From JAKIVR01 sp035933635 (GTDB lineage Archaea > Thermoplasmatota > Thermoplasmata > Lutacidiplasmatales > UBA184), in contig DASYYY010000021.1 of the NCBI GenBank assembly GCA_035933635.1, positions 434,001 through 498,000 of the forward strand: a stretch of 64,000 nucleotides of DNA, in the 5' to 3' direction. A program made the position numbers and the translations under genes. This document shows, piece after piece, positions 1 to 8,168 of the stretch (its first letter is position 1; the number at the start of each line of letters is the position of its first letter). The notes beneath the pieces were generated by a model, which saw only the letters and a list, made by a program, of their open reading frames with translations, ran no database searches and was not told the origin of the DNA.

Positions 1-191
1 CACGTTCGCCCTCATCGGTCCCGATCCAACGGACGCCGCAAACCGGCGGTTCGCCGTTCCTACCGAACGCCTACGAGGCCAAGAACTCGTTGCGAGCCGC
101 TACCCGCTCGGTCAGGGTGTTACTCCGGGCGGCCACGGTGGCGAGCGCGCTCCCGAAGGGTGAACGTCCGACGTCTAGGCCCGAGCTGCGG
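1..191. other. No gene assigned at left edge
   Basis: No reading frame here has a recognisable start or family motif. Plus frame 2 is open from the window edge to a TGA near 162 and could be the tail of a gene starting outside the window, but its composition gives no support. Otherwise it is the region downstream of the minus-strand PH-domain gene. Confidence 0.3.
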
Positions 192-800
192 TCAGCGCTG
201 ATTGTAGCGCTGAGCGGCGGCGTCGACCAGCTTCTGGAACTCCCACGGCTTGGGGATGCCCCGCCACGATTCGTTGGCGATCCGGCTCTCCCCCTCGGAG
301 GTCACGCGGATCGTGCCGAAACCGAGCAGTCGCTCGATCGGGCTCTGGTGGACCTCGACCGCGCGGACCTTGATCACCGGGATCTCATCGAAGTCGCGCG
401 AGATGATCCCGCGTTGCACGATGACCCGGTTCGTGGTCACCGCATAGCACGTCTTCATCCACTTCAGGTAGCGGACGGCGAGCCAGAGCAGCAACCCGAG
501 GGTGATCAAACCCAGGAGCCCCGCGACGTAGGTCAAGGCGGTGTGGCCCCCGATCTTGGTCGAATCCAGAAGCGCGAAGGCGCTCGTGAGGTAGGGGAAG
601 GCCGCCCAGCCCCACTTCGCCGAGAGGGCGCTGTAGTCGAGGATCCCGAAGATGATCAACCAGAAGATCGGCGCGGGGAGGTAGTAGAGCAGGGTGGCCC
701 GCGTCTCGCGGAGCATCGCCTCGCCCTGGGCCATGTAGGCGGCCTTGATGTATTTCGGCGGCGGCTCGGCCGCCGACGGGGCGGGGGTCGGTGTCGACAT
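192..800 (-). CDS. PH-domain (bPH2/DUF304-like) membrane protein
   Basis: A 202-residue protein with a Pro/Ala-rich N-terminus, two hydrophobic membrane segments (about residues 35-60 and 80-110) and a C-terminal region typical of bacterial-type PH domains: the stretch YAVTTNRVIVQRGI followed by an IPVIKVRAVEV strand and a GFGTIRV motif. Such proteins sit in the cytoplasmic membrane; their function is mostly unknown. The ATG at 800 is chosen over an in-frame ATG at 842 because a TTTAAG element lies about 27 bases upstream of it, as expected for a leaderless archaeal start. It is divergent from the amidohydrolase gene at 889. Confidence 0.75.
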   Translation of the reverse strand: MSTPTPAPSAAEPPPKYIKAAYMAQGEAMLRETRATLLYYLPAPIFWLIIFGILDYSALSAKWGWAAFPYLTSAFALLDSTKIGGHTALTYVAGLLGLITLGLLLWLAVRYLKWMKTCYAVTTNRVIVQRGIISRDFDEIPVIKVRAVEVHQSPIERLLGFGTIRVTSEGESRIANESWRGIPKPWEFQKLVDAAAQRYNQR

Positions 801-888
801 CGCCGAGGCGATGCCGGGACCGTCGCTTAAACTATCGTTCACGGAGGAACGCAGCCGGCGTTATAGCCCCCCGAAGGGCGCGGGCGCC

Positions 889-1740
889 GTGGGCACGACC
901 GACTGCCACGTGCACGTCAACCCGCTGCACCAGATGCGCCCGGATGTCCGGGCGATGATGAGCCACGGAGGGCCGTCCCCGCGCGCGCTCCAGCTCGTCA
1001 CGGACCCGAAGGCGTTCTTGGCCTACCTGGACGAATGCGGTGTCGAACGGGCCGTGCTGGTCAACTACGTCAGCCCCGAGGTGGTCGGATACACCGAGGA
1101 GGCGAACGACTTCGTCATCGACTTCGCGCACGCCGACCGGGAACGCCTGATCGCGGTAGGCGGGGTGATGCCGACGCGCCCTGACCCGGGCGGGGAGGTC
1201 GAGCGGCTCTACCGCGCGGGAATCCGGGGGATCAAGATCCATCCGCCCCACCAGCTCTTCGCACCGAACGCCTACCTCCGGGAGCTGCCGCGGCTCCGGG
1301 AGGTCTACGAGGCGTGCGCGCGCTTCGGGCTGCCCGTGCTCTTCCATACCGGCACATCGGTCTTTCCTCGGGCGCGCAACAAGTTCGGCGAGCCGATGCT
1401 GGTCGAGGACGTCGCCGTCGATTTCCCCGAGCTGCGGATCGTGCTCGCGCATGGCGGGCGCCCGTTGTGGATGGCCCAGGCGCTCTTCCTCATCCGACGC
1501 TTCCCCAACGTCTACATGGACGTCTCGAGCGTCCCGCCGACCCGTCTGCTCAGCTACTTCCCCGAGCTCGGTCGATTTTCGGAGAAGGTGCTCTTCGGCA
1601 GCGACTGGCCCGGGCCGGGCGTCGCCGATATCGGCGAGAATCTCGCCGGGTTTCGAAAGTCCGGACTCTCCGCGGGTGCGATCGAGCAGATCCTTGAGCG
1701 GACCCCCGAGCGCGTCTTTCCGCGAGTGGGTCCGTCCTAG
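889..1740 (+). CDS. Metal-dependent amidohydrolase (COG2159 type)
   Basis: TIM-barrel amidohydrolase of 283 residues. Visible metal and active-site motifs in order: TDCHVHVNP (HxH) at the N-terminus, IKIHPPHQ, LFHTGTS, VLAHGG and FGSDWPG near the C-terminus, the last carrying the catalytic Asp. The family includes ACMS decarboxylase-like hydrolases and decarboxylases of cyclic or aromatic acids; the substrate cannot be read from sequence. The GTG at 889 is preferred because it directly precedes the first HxH strand and a TTATAG element lies about 26 bases before it; in-frame ATG codons further upstream (811, 745) would overlap the divergent PH-domain gene. Confidence 0.8.
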   Translation: MGTTDCHVHVNPLHQMRPDVRAMMSHGGPSPRALQLVTDPKAFLAYLDECGVERAVLVNYVSPEVVGYTEEANDFVIDFAHADRERLIAVGGVMPTRPDPGGEVERLYRAGIRGIKIHPPHQLFAPNAYLRELPRLREVYEACARFGLPVLFHTGTSVFPRARNKFGEPMLVEDVAVDFPELRIVLAHGGRPLWMAQALFLIRRFPNVYMDVSSVPPTRLLSYFPELGRFSEKVLFGSDWPGPGVADIGENLAGFRKSGLSAGAIEQILERTPERVFPRVGPS

Positions 1741-1980
1741 GTCGTCGGGCGGTCGCCCCGCGAGCGGAGTCGCGGCCCGCGAGTACCCAGTCCCACTGTC
1801 CAGAAGGTAGGGGTCCGTGGAGCGGCCGTTCCTTCGGCGAATGTACCTCCGGGGAGATTCCCTCGCTCGAGGGCGGCGGGTCCCGCGGCCACGCGCTCCG
1901 CGCGACGGAGCGAGCGATTTCGACGGTGTGGGTGCCGCCGACCCGGCGCATCTCAAATACGACCCGTCGGTGGGCGGCGT

Positions 1981-2409
1981 GTGAGCCCCGAACCGACGGA
2001 ACCCGAGCCGACCGCACCCCCGGAGCAGTCCGCCCCGGAGCCGGGACCGGTGGTCGAGGTCCTCGAAGGGGGCGAAGAGGTCGGCCGACTTCCACTCCCA
2101 CGGCGCCCGCGCGGTGAGATCTTCGCGCTGGCGAACCAACTCATGGGCGCCGCCCGTATCCGGGTCATGGGCGAGGATTCCATCCCGCGGATGGGACGGA
2201 TCACCGGCAAGATGAAGAAGAAAATGTGGATCCGCGAGGGCGACCTTCTGATCATCCGGCCCTGGGGTTTCCAGGAGGGGAAGGCGGACATCCTGTTCCG
2301 CTACAGCCGGACGCAGTCGCAGTACCTCGCGCGCCGGAACCTCATCCCCGCCTCGGTCGACCTCTTTTCGCAACCCGAGCCGACCGGCGAGACCCCACCG
2401 GCCCCGTGA
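1981..2409 (+). CDS. eif1a: Translation initiation factor aIF1A
   Basis: An S1/OB-fold initiation factor, 142 residues. The core shows the family signature: PRGEIFALANQLMGA, RIRVMGEDS, RMGRITGKMKKKMWIREGD and a strand ending PWGFQ, followed by KADILFRYSRTQ. It binds the 30S A site during initiation. A Pro/Glu-rich extension of about 35 residues precedes the core, longer than in most archaeal homologues. The GTG at 1981 lies about 26 bases after a CAAATAC element, consistent with a leaderless start. Its TGA overlaps the GTG of the next gene. Confidence 0.93.
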   Translation: MSPEPTEPEPTAPPEQSAPEPGPVVEVLEGGEEVGRLPLPRRPRGEIFALANQLMGAARIRVMGEDSIPRMGRITGKMKKKMWIREGDLLIIRPWGFQEGKADILFRYSRTQSQYLARRNLIPASVDLFSQPEPTGETPPAP

Positions 2410-3890
2410 GCCGCCCGATGGGCCCGTCGCCGCGGTCCGCCCGGGAGATGGCGGTCGCGGAGGCGAACGCGCTGGCCCTCGGACTCACCGTCGACGCGCT
2501 GATGGAGAACGCCGGTCGCGCCGCCGCAGAGGAGATCGCCCGGCACCTTCCTCCGGCACCGGCGAAGGTCGCCGTCGTCGCCGGGACGGGGAACAACGGC
2601 GGCGACGGCAGCTGCGCCGCCCATTATCTGGCGCAGTGGGGGCACGCCCCGGAGCTTTGGCTCGTTCGACCGGCCTCCGAGATCCGTTCGGCCTCGGCCC
2701 GACACTGCTTCGACCGGCTCGGTGCCGGGGTGCCCGTGCACACCGGGGCGCCGACGGCGGAGGACTTGTCCGGGTTCCCTCTGGTGGTGGACGCGCTGCT
2801 CGGCACCGGCGCCTCGGGAGTACTGAGAGGGGTCTATGCGGAGGCAGCCGCGGCGATCCGCGCCTCGGGGGCCCCGCTCCTCAGCATCGACGTTCCCTCC
2901 GGCCTCGGGACCGACGAGCCGTTACGGCCGAACTGGACGGTGACCTTCACCTGCCCGAAACAGGGTCTCGATCCGACGAGCGGCGGCGAGGTGACGGTCC
3001 GCGACATCGGGATCCCGGACGAGGCCTTGCACGAGACCGGACCGGGCGAGTTCCATCTGTTTCCGATACCCCCCGGGACCGGCCGGACCGCGCGGGTGCT
3101 GGTCGTCGGCGGAGGACCGTTCGCGGGGGCACCGGCGCTGGCGGGACTGGCCGCGCTGCGCGCCGGAGCCGAGCGCGTGACCGTCCTTTGCCCGAGCAGC
3201 GTCGCGCCCCAGGTCCAGGGATTCTCTCCCGACCTGGTGGTGGTCCCCATCGGCCGTGATCGTTTCCGGCCGATGGACCTGGCGGCGACCGAATCGGTGT
3301 TCCAGGCTCATCGGCACCACGCGTTGATCCTTGGGATGGGCGCCGGACGCGATCCGGAGACCATCGAATACTACACCCAGCTGCTTGCCACCCGGCCGGA
3401 GGAGCTCCCGGTCCTCGTCGACGCCGACGCGCTGGATGCGACGGCCGCTCCCCGGACCCCGGCCCGTGGCGGTCGCCGGCTCGTGCTCACGCCGAACGCC
3501 GGCGAGCTCTCCCGGCTCACGGGAGTGGCGTTCGGTGCTTCGCGCGAGGCTCGCGCCCAGGCGGCCGAGCAGCTCGCGAGGGACCGCCAGCTCGTGGTCC
3601 TGGCCAAGGGAGATCCGGACCTGATCGCCGGCGGAGGCGAGCCGTTCGCGAACCTCCACCACCATCCGGCGGCGACCGTCGGCGGGGTCGGTGACGTGCT
3701 CTCGGGGGTCGTGGGCTCGCTCCTCGCCCAGGGCCTCGACCCCGTCGCCGCGTGCCGATTGGGGAGCTACTGGGTCGGGGAGGCCGGGATGCGTCGCTTC
3801 GAGACCGAGGGTTACGGGATGCTCGCCAGCGACGTGATCGACGAGATCCCGCGCGCACTGGCCGACGGGCTGCGCCGCATCCGGTCGTAG
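2406..3890 (+). CDS. nnr: Bifunctional NAD(P)HX epimerase/dehydratase
   Basis: Repairs hydrated NAD(P)H: the N-terminal YjeF_N domain (about residues 1-210) epimerises R/S-NAD(P)HX and the C-terminal ADP-dependent dehydratase restores NAD(P)H. Motifs: MENAGRAAAEE, GTGNNGGDG (nucleotide loop), DALLGTG and SIDVPSGLGTD in the first half; LTPNAGELSRLTG and GGVGDVLSGVVGSLLAQG in the ribokinase-like second half. At 494 residues it matches fused Nnr proteins. The start is taken as GTG 2406, which overlaps the aIF1A stop (GTGA), implying translational coupling; ATG 2418 is the alternative. Confidence 0.92.
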   Translation: MSRPMGPSPRSAREMAVAEANALALGLTVDALMENAGRAAAEEIARHLPPAPAKVAVVAGTGNNGGDGSCAAHYLAQWGHAPELWLVRPASEIRSASARHCFDRLGAGVPVHTGAPTAEDLSGFPLVVDALLGTGASGVLRGVYAEAAAAIRASGAPLLSIDVPSGLGTDEPLRPNWTVTFTCPKQGLDPTSGGEVTVRDIGIPDEALHETGPGEFHLFPIPPGTGRTARVLVVGGGPFAGAPALAGLAALRAGAERVTVLCPSSVAPQVQGFSPDLVVVPIGRDRFRPMDLAATESVFQAHRHHALILGMGAGRDPETIEYYTQLLATRPEELPVLVDADALDATAAPRTPARGGRRLVLTPNAGELSRLTGVAFGASREARAQAAEQLARDRQLVVLAKGDPDLIAGGGEPFANLHHHPAATVGGVGDVLSGVVGSLLAQGLDPVAACRLGSYWVGEAGMRRFETEGYGMLASDVIDEIPRALADGLRRIRS

Positions 3891-3911
3891 CTCGCGCGGC
3901 CGGGCGAGGCC

Positions 3912-4580
3912 TCAGGCGTAGCGGATCCGACCCTTGATCTCGCGCGCCCGCTTGCGCACGTCCTTGGCGCCCTCGGGATTCCCACCCTCGTAGCCGGCCA
4001 GGAAGCTCCGGTAGAGCGCCTCGCCCTTGGGGTGGAGCGCCTTGAGGTCCTCCTCCACCAGATGAAGGTCGATGCCGCGCTCCTCCAGCCCGGCGCTACG
4101 CGCCCCCATCGAAAGGTCGATCAGTGCGGCGGTCCCCGTGGGACCGTCGGGAAAGAGCACGTTGGAGCTCGTCAGGTCACCGTGGGAGATGCCGCCGGCG
4201 TGCAGCCGGCCGAGCGCGGTGCCGAACGATCGCACCGGTGGCTCGAGGCCGGCGGGATCGTCGCGTCCGGCCTCGAGGAGCTCGCGGAGCGTCGGTCCGG
4301 GCAGGTGCTCGAGGATGATGCGGTTCTTCTCGAGGTCGACGTCGTAGACGATGGGGGTGCGTACCCCCAGGCGACGGGCCTCGGCGAGCAGACGCACCTC
4401 GTTGCGGGTGCGCTCGCGGCGCAGCCGCTCGTCGAGCGCCTTGGGCCGGTAGGCCTTGGCGTCGCGCTCCTTGCGCAGCGCATCCAATCCGAGCCACTCG
4501 ACGACGTGCAGCTGGGCCTCGGCTCCGCGGGAAACCTCGCGGCCGACCGATTCCGACGCCGCCGGGGCGGGGGGTTTCAT
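3912..4580 (-). CDS. bud32: KEOPS complex kinase/ATPase Bud32
   Basis: A small RIO-like kinase of 222 residues. It has the N-terminal GAEA loop, an RTRNEVRLL segment, ILEHLPGPTL as hinge, the catalytic loop HGDLTSSNVL and the metal-binding IDLSMG (DLS in place of DFG, usual in Bud32). In archaea Bud32 acts with Kae1, Cgi121 and Pcc1 to make the threonylcarbamoyl modification at A37 of tRNA. In many archaea it is fused to Kae1; here it is separate. Its ATG overlaps the stop of the agmatinase gene (ATGA), so the two are one transcription unit. Confidence 0.92.
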   Translation of the reverse strand: MKPPAPAASESVGREVSRGAEAQLHVVEWLGLDALRKERDAKAYRPKALDERLRRERTRNEVRLLAEARRLGVRTPIVYDVDLEKNRIILEHLPGPTLRELLEAGRDDPAGLEPPVRSFGTALGRLHAGGISHGDLTSSNVLFPDGPTGTAALIDLSMGARSAGLEERGIDLHLVEEDLKALHPKGEALYRSFLAGYEGGNPEGAKDVRKRAREIKGRIRYA

Positions 4581-5449
4581 CGCGGCTCACGGGCGAGATG
4601 GCTACGGAGGATCGCCTCGCGCGCGAGCCGGGCGGCGAGCGCGCTCGTGTTGCCCTGGTCGTAGTGGGGGGAGACCTCCATGATGTCCAGGCCCACGAGC
4701 CGCGGGGCCGCTTCCCCGATCGCGTGCTTGACGTCCCTCGGGGTCAACCCGAACGGCTCCGGCGTCCCCGTTCCCCCCGCGTAGGCCGGATCGATGGCGT
4801 CGATGTCCAGGGAGATGTAGATCCGGTCGGCGCGCAGCGACTGGAGGGCCCTGCGTACGCTCGCCGCGATGCCCTCGCGCGCGACCTCGTGCGCGGTGAC
4901 GAACTGCATGCCGAGCCGGCGGTTGTCCTCGACCTCGTCGCGCGAGGCCGACCGAACTCCCAACACCACGATGTTCTCCGCTCCGACGCGCTCGAGCATC
5001 CGGCGCGACGAGCAGGCGTGGCTTCGCGGGTCGCCCAGGTACTCGGACCGGAAATCCATGTGGGCGTCGATGTAGAGCACCCCGAGCGCGTGGCCCTGCG
5101 GATAGGATTCCACGCAGGGCGGGGCGCAGGCGTGGTCCCCGCCGAGGGTGATGGGGAACTTTCCGGCGGCGTACAGCGGGCCGACCTCGGCGCGTACACC
5201 CTCGACCATCTCCCGGGCGCTGCCGTACTCCGGGGCGTTGCCGAGGTCGTGGATCGGGATCTCGGACAGGTCGACGCCGGTCTCGAGGTCGTAGGACTCG
5301 AAATTCCACGAGTGCTGGCGGATCGAGTCCGGTCCGAATCGTGCCCCCGGCCGGAACGAGGTGGTCCGGTCGAACGGGACGCCCAGGACGACGTACCTGG
5401 CCTCGCCGAGCTCGGTCGAGGCGTCGGCGAACCGTCCGGGCGGCTCCAC
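4577..5449 (-). CDS. speB: Agmatinase-family ureohydrolase
   Basis: A 290-residue ureohydrolase with binuclear manganese ligands visible as GGDH, DAHMDF and the SLDIDAIDPAYAGGTGTPEP block. Family members hydrolyse agmatine to putrescine and urea, but arginase and guanidinobutyrase share the fold, so the substrate is inferred. The ATG at 5449 follows a GGTAAATACC element (5468-5477) by about 25 bases, supporting leaderless transcription. It is the first gene of an operon with bud32. Confidence 0.85.
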   Translation of the reverse strand: MEPPGRFADASTELGEARYVVLGVPFDRTTSFRPGARFGPDSIRQHSWNFESYDLETGVDLSEIPIHDLGNAPEYGSAREMVEGVRAEVGPLYAAGKFPITLGGDHACAPPCVESYPQGHALGVLYIDAHMDFRSEYLGDPRSHACSSRRMLERVGAENIVVLGVRSASRDEVEDNRRLGMQFVTAHEVAREGIAASVRRALQSLRADRIYISLDIDAIDPAYAGGTGTPEPFGLTPRDVKHAIGEAAPRLVGLDIMEVSPHYDQGNTSALAARLAREAILRSHLAREPR

Positions 5450-5502
5450 GCCGCGCCGAGCGGGGCACGGTATTTACCGTCGAGCCGAGCCGCCGCCCGG
5501 GC

Positions 5503-6711
5503 TCAGGTCCGGTGGGCGATGTGCGGGGCCCCACCCTCGACCCCCCGCCGGCGACCGGGCCGGCGGTAGACCCCCTCGATGGCGGCCACCGAGATGAGCG
5601 TCGTTCCGAACGCGAACCCGAACAGTGCCGGTGGTCCACCCAGCTCGAGCGCGAGGCCCCCCGCGAGCGGGCCGAGGCTCCACAAGGTCGAGTTGATCAG
5701 CGCAAAGATCCCGAGGTACTCGGCCCGCCGACCCATCGGCGCCATGCGGGCAACGAAGGCGAGCATGCCCGGACCGAGGAATGCGAACCCGACCTGCCGC
5801 AGGACCTGCCCCGGAATGAAGTACCACCAGGTCGTGGCGAAGGAGAAGAACACGAGGCCCGCCAGCATCACCGCGGTCCCGTAGAAGATCCCCTGGATCT
5901 CCCCGCGCCGGTCGATGTAGCGCCCGACGGGGAGGGAGACGAGGCCCGCGGCGATGAGACCGGCAATGGCGATGATCCCGACGTCGAGGTTGCTCGCCCC
6001 GAGGACGACGGCGTCGACCCCGAAGAACGTCGCGACGGCACCCGCGCCGAGGGACCGGATCGACACGACGGTACTGAACTGGGTGAGAGGACCGTACTCC
6101 CTCCACGCGCGCGGGGTGACCGTGGGCGTTTGGCGGAGGTCCGGGACCCAGCGCGCGATCACCGTCACGGTCCCGATCATCACCGCCGCCACGAAGTAGA
6201 ACAGGACGTTCAGCCCGAACGGCACGACCAGGATCGCGGCGACGACGAACCCGATGATGCCCCCGAACGCGGAGGTGGCGTTCAGGAGCCCGTACCCCTC
6301 GCCCCGCCCGGCCTGGGCGCTGATGTCGGCGACGAAGGCGTTGAGCGCGGGGGCCGACATCGACAGGACGATCTGAGCGACGATGAACCCGAGCCCGGCG
6401 CCCAGCGCTCCCGGCAGGAAGGGAATGGACAGGAAGATGGGCAGGGAGCCGACCTCGCCGGCCAGCAGGAAGGTCTTGCGCCGCCCGGTCCGGTCCGACC
6501 AGCGTCCGGCGAACGGCCCGGTCAGGCTGGCTCCGACGTAGCCCGCGGAGACCAGCGAGAGGGCGAGGACATCGCTCGCGCCCCGGAGTTCCACCAAGAA
6601 CACCGGCATGTACACGACGAACAGTCCGCCCCGGTTGTTCGCCAGGAACTGATAGGCCGCGAGCGCCCAGAGCGTCGGCGAGCGTCGCGCGGCCGGCGTC
6701 GACGTGTCCAC
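5503..6711 (-). CDS. Major facilitator superfamily transporter
   Basis: A 402-residue protein with about twelve hydrophobic segments. After TM2 it has the MFS motif A-like loop GRWSDRTGRRKT, and a second copy of such a loop in the C-terminal half, GRYIDRRGEIQG. This is the usual size and two-half layout of MFS drug or metabolite exporters; the substrate is not identifiable. No clear TATA-like element lies 25 bases upstream of the ATG. Confidence 0.85.
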   Translation of the reverse strand: MDTSTPAARRSPTLWALAAYQFLANNRGGLFVVYMPVFLVELRGASDVLALSLVSAGYVGASLTGPFAGRWSDRTGRRKTFLLAGEVGSLPIFLSIPFLPGALGAGLGFIVAQIVLSMSAPALNAFVADISAQAGRGEGYGLLNATSAFGGIIGFVVAAILVVPFGLNVLFYFVAAVMIGTVTVIARWVPDLRQTPTVTPRAWREYGPLTQFSTVVSIRSLGAGAVATFFGVDAVVLGASNLDVGIIAIAGLIAAGLVSLPVGRYIDRRGEIQGIFYGTAVMLAGLVFFSFATTWWYFIPGQVLRQVGFAFLGPGMLAFVARMAPMGRRAEYLGIFALINSTLWSLGPLAGGLALELGGPPALFGFAFGTTLISVAAIEGVYRRPGRRRGVEGGAPHIAHRT

Positions 6712-6920
6712 GAACGGCGGTCCACCCGGGTGGCCGAACTCGAGGGCGGCTTGAACGTTGCCCGCGGTCGACCGAAGTTATCTGTCGGCAGTGGGCTCGG
6801 TCGCCCGGCGGGGTGAAGGGATGGCCGAGGTGGAGCGCGTCGTCCCTCGAAGCGGGGACGTCAGCCCGGGCGTAGCGGCTTTCCCTCAGCTTCGGCCCCG
6901 CAAGGTCTCCGGGAACTAGG

Positions 6921-8114
6921 ATGGCGATCGAGTTCAGCCTCACGGCCGAGCAGGACGCCCTCCGCGCGGCGATCCGACAGTTCCTCGAACGCGAGGTGGC
7001 GCCCATCGTCGCCGAGATCGACGAGCGGGAGGAGTTCCCCGCGGCCACCGTCCGGCGCATGCAGCGGGAGGGGTACTTCGGCGTGCCGGTCCCAGAGGAG
7101 TACGGCGGCCTCGGGCTCGGCAAGGTCGGCTATTGCATCCTGCTCGAGGAGCTCGGCCGGGTCGATGCTTCCCACGGGGCGATCGTCGGGGCCCACTGCT
7201 CGCTCGGGCTCACACCCCTCCTCTACTACGGCACCGACGAGCAGAAACGGCGCTGGCTCGTGCCCGCGGCCCGCGGCGACAAGCTGCTGGCGTTCAGTCT
7301 GACCGAGGCCGGCTCCGGGAGCGATTCCGGAGCCCTGCGCACCGTCGCGGAGCGGCAGGGCGACCGGTTCGTGCTGACCGGGTCGAAGATCTACGTGACC
7401 AACGGCAAGGAGGCCGACACGGTGATCGTCCTGGCCGCCACCGACCCCCAGCTCGGCCCGAACGGAGGGGTGACCGCGTTCGCCATCGACCGGGGCACGC
7501 CGGGATTCACGGTGGGCCGGTGCGAGCGGAAGATGGGGCTCCACGGCACCTCGACCGCGGAGCTCGTCCTCGACCACGTGACGCTCGGGACCGAGCACGT
7601 CCTCGGCGAGGTCGGTCGAGGTTTCCTGGTCGCCATGACCGCGCTCGACGTCGGCCGCGTCTCCCTCGGCGCGGCCTCCTTGGGAGCGATCGAGGCGGCG
7701 CTCGCCGGTGCGCTGAAGTTCTCCCAGGAGCGCACGCAGTTCGGGCGGCCGATCAGCGAGTTCGAGGCGATCCAGTTCAAGCTCGCGGACATGGCGATGC
7801 ACTCGGAAGCGCTGCGATACCTCGTCTATCACGCCGCCGCGCACCAGGATCGGATGGGCACCGACCCGAAGCTCTGGTCCCGACCGGACCGCGCGCAGAA
7901 GACGCGCGACGCCGCGGTGGTCAAGTGCCTCGCCTCCGAGTGGGCCTCGGAAGCGATCGACGAGGCGCTCCAGGTCCACGGCGGGCTCGGGTACATCCGG
8001 GGCACGCCCATCGAACGGGCCTACCGCGACGCGCGCATCAGCGAGATCTTCGAAGGGACGAACGAGATCCAGCGGCTCGTGATCGCCCGCGACTTGCTCT
8101 CACGCGGCGCCTGA
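6921..8114 (+). CDS. Acyl-CoA dehydrogenase
   Basis: FAD-dependent acyl-CoA dehydrogenase of 397 residues, the normal length. N-terminal helical domain, then a beta domain with FSLTEAGSGSD (FAD and substrate contacts), the helix RTQFGRPISEFEAIQFKLADM, QVHGGLGYI, and the C-terminal IFEGTNEIQRLVIAR that holds the catalytic Glu of short/medium-chain enzymes. It oxidises acyl-CoA to enoyl-CoA. It converges on the CoA-ligase operon, which suggests a shared fatty- or branched-acid pathway. A TTATC element lies far upstream (6774-6782), so a leader of about 100 bases is possible. Confidence 0.92.
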   Translation: MAIEFSLTAEQDALRAAIRQFLEREVAPIVAEIDEREEFPAATVRRMQREGYFGVPVPEEYGGLGLGKVGYCILLEELGRVDASHGAIVGAHCSLGLTPLLYYGTDEQKRRWLVPAARGDKLLAFSLTEAGSGSDSGALRTVAERQGDRFVLTGSKIYVTNGKEADTVIVLAATDPQLGPNGGVTAFAIDRGTPGFTVGRCERKMGLHGTSTAELVLDHVTLGTEHVLGEVGRGFLVAMTALDVGRVSLGAASLGAIEAALAGALKFSQERTQFGRPISEFEAIQFKLADMAMHSEALRYLVYHAAAHQDRMGTDPKLWSRPDRAQKTRDAAVVKCLASEWASEAIDEALQVHGGLGYIRGTPIERAYRDARISEIFEGTNEIQRLVIARDLLSRGA

Positions 8115-8168
8115 GGGCCCGGCGGCACGGCCGACACGACCTCCCCCGTACCTCGATGAGCGGGCGCG

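Noticed and set aside
832..2373. 513-residue minus-strand frame
   Set aside because: Shadow of the amidohydrolase and aIF1A genes, with low-complexity Arg/Asp/Gly composition.
5341..6816. 491-residue plus-strand frame
   Set aside because: Antisense of the MFS transporter; highly charged, no domain.
6793..6900. TGGCCGAGGTGG resembling a leucine/serine tRNA D-arm
   Set aside because: No T-arm and no pairing acceptor strands follow.
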